Source: Imbricaverruca yamaguchii | Taxonomy: Eukaryota > Arthropoda > Thecostraca > Neoverrucidae | Assembly: GCA_034440575.1 (NCBI GenBank) | Contig: JAOTOL010001623.1 | Location: forward strand, 1,575,001-1,639,000 | DNA: 64,000 nt | Direction of reading: 5' to 3' | Shown here: positions 63,701 to 64,000 of the stretch, piece after piece | Numbering within the stretch: position 1 is the first letter of the stretch | Layout: each line of letters opens with the position of its first letter | Notes under the pieces: generated by a model | Database searches by the model: none | Seen by the model: the letters and a program-made list of their open reading frames with translations, nothing else | Told to the model about the DNA's origin: nothing | Made by a program: the position numbers and the translations under genes

Positions 63701-64000
63701 CAATCGACAACCGGGACCGAGATGAGATTCAGAATATGGCAGGAAACTCACCTAAAAGCTGGCAGCACGGGCAGACACAGGACATCGAACATTGAACGAT
63801 CTAATGGGACAATGTGCAAATGTGTTTTTCCTGAGCACATTTAAATCTGAAGACCGGAATCTGTGGCAATCCCGATGCTTATTTCGATGAGTTCAGCAGC
63901 CAATTGTCTCCCGCTGGCATCGCCTCATTTCGTTTCGGTATTATCCCAACCGAGATTTGCATCCTAAACCTAAATTGACAACTGACAGATTTTCACAGAA
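60711..64000 (-). other. RyR upstream intron, AT-rich end of window
   Basis: About 3.3 kb of AT-rich sequence without recognisable genes. A short (CCTAA)n run of three units is at 63434-63449, with further AACCTAACCT words near 62880 and 63040. No RyR exon was found here. Confidence 0.6.

Overview
The window is animal genomic DNA and is almost entirely the middle part of one large minus-strand gene, the ryanodine receptor (RyR, the intracellular Ca2+ release channel). I could place 30 exons between 52037 (5'-most in the gene) and 703 (3'-most). All junctions are GT/AG, and the spliced exons total 4270 nt with no frame break (one leading split-codon base plus 1423 codons). The encoded protein reads like an insect RyR, which suggests an arthropod; I cannot name the species. 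RyRs are about 5000 residues long. This piece covers roughly the second helical-solenoid region, the RY3/RY4 repeat pair with its phosphorylation-type linker, and the solenoid that follows. The N-terminal domains and the C-terminal pore lie outside the window.

Layout: 703-8366 holds the three most 3' exons and a 5.9 kb intron with microsatellites, a MITE and a G-rich array. 8367-21247 holds ten exons with many minisatellites and a 2.26 kb long-inverted-repeat transposon (14684-16941). 21248-31874 holds six exons, a broken non-LTR retrotransposon, a MITE and a PIF/Harbinger fragment. 31875-52037 holds thirteen exons with very dense tandem arrays and two more MITEs. 52038-64000 is upstream intron, more than 12 kb long. 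It carries three further non-LTR fragments, a broken transposase-like gene on the plus strand, and dispersed repeats.

The most unusual feature is that many introns carry a minisatellite that starts on a splice junction. The repeat unit contains the edge of the exon, the splice site itself and a little intron, so a donor or acceptor is repeated many times in tandem. At three donors the unit is a multiple of three (33, 54, 72 bp) and most copies keep the GT. Downstream donors could therefore in principle be used with little or no damage to the reading frame. I see this at nine donors and six or more acceptors, each with a different, locally derived unit, which suggests a recurrent mutational process rather than one mobile repeat.

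No tRNA, rRNA, CRISPR or prokaryotic-type feature was seen, and no promoter could be supported because the gene start lies outside the window.
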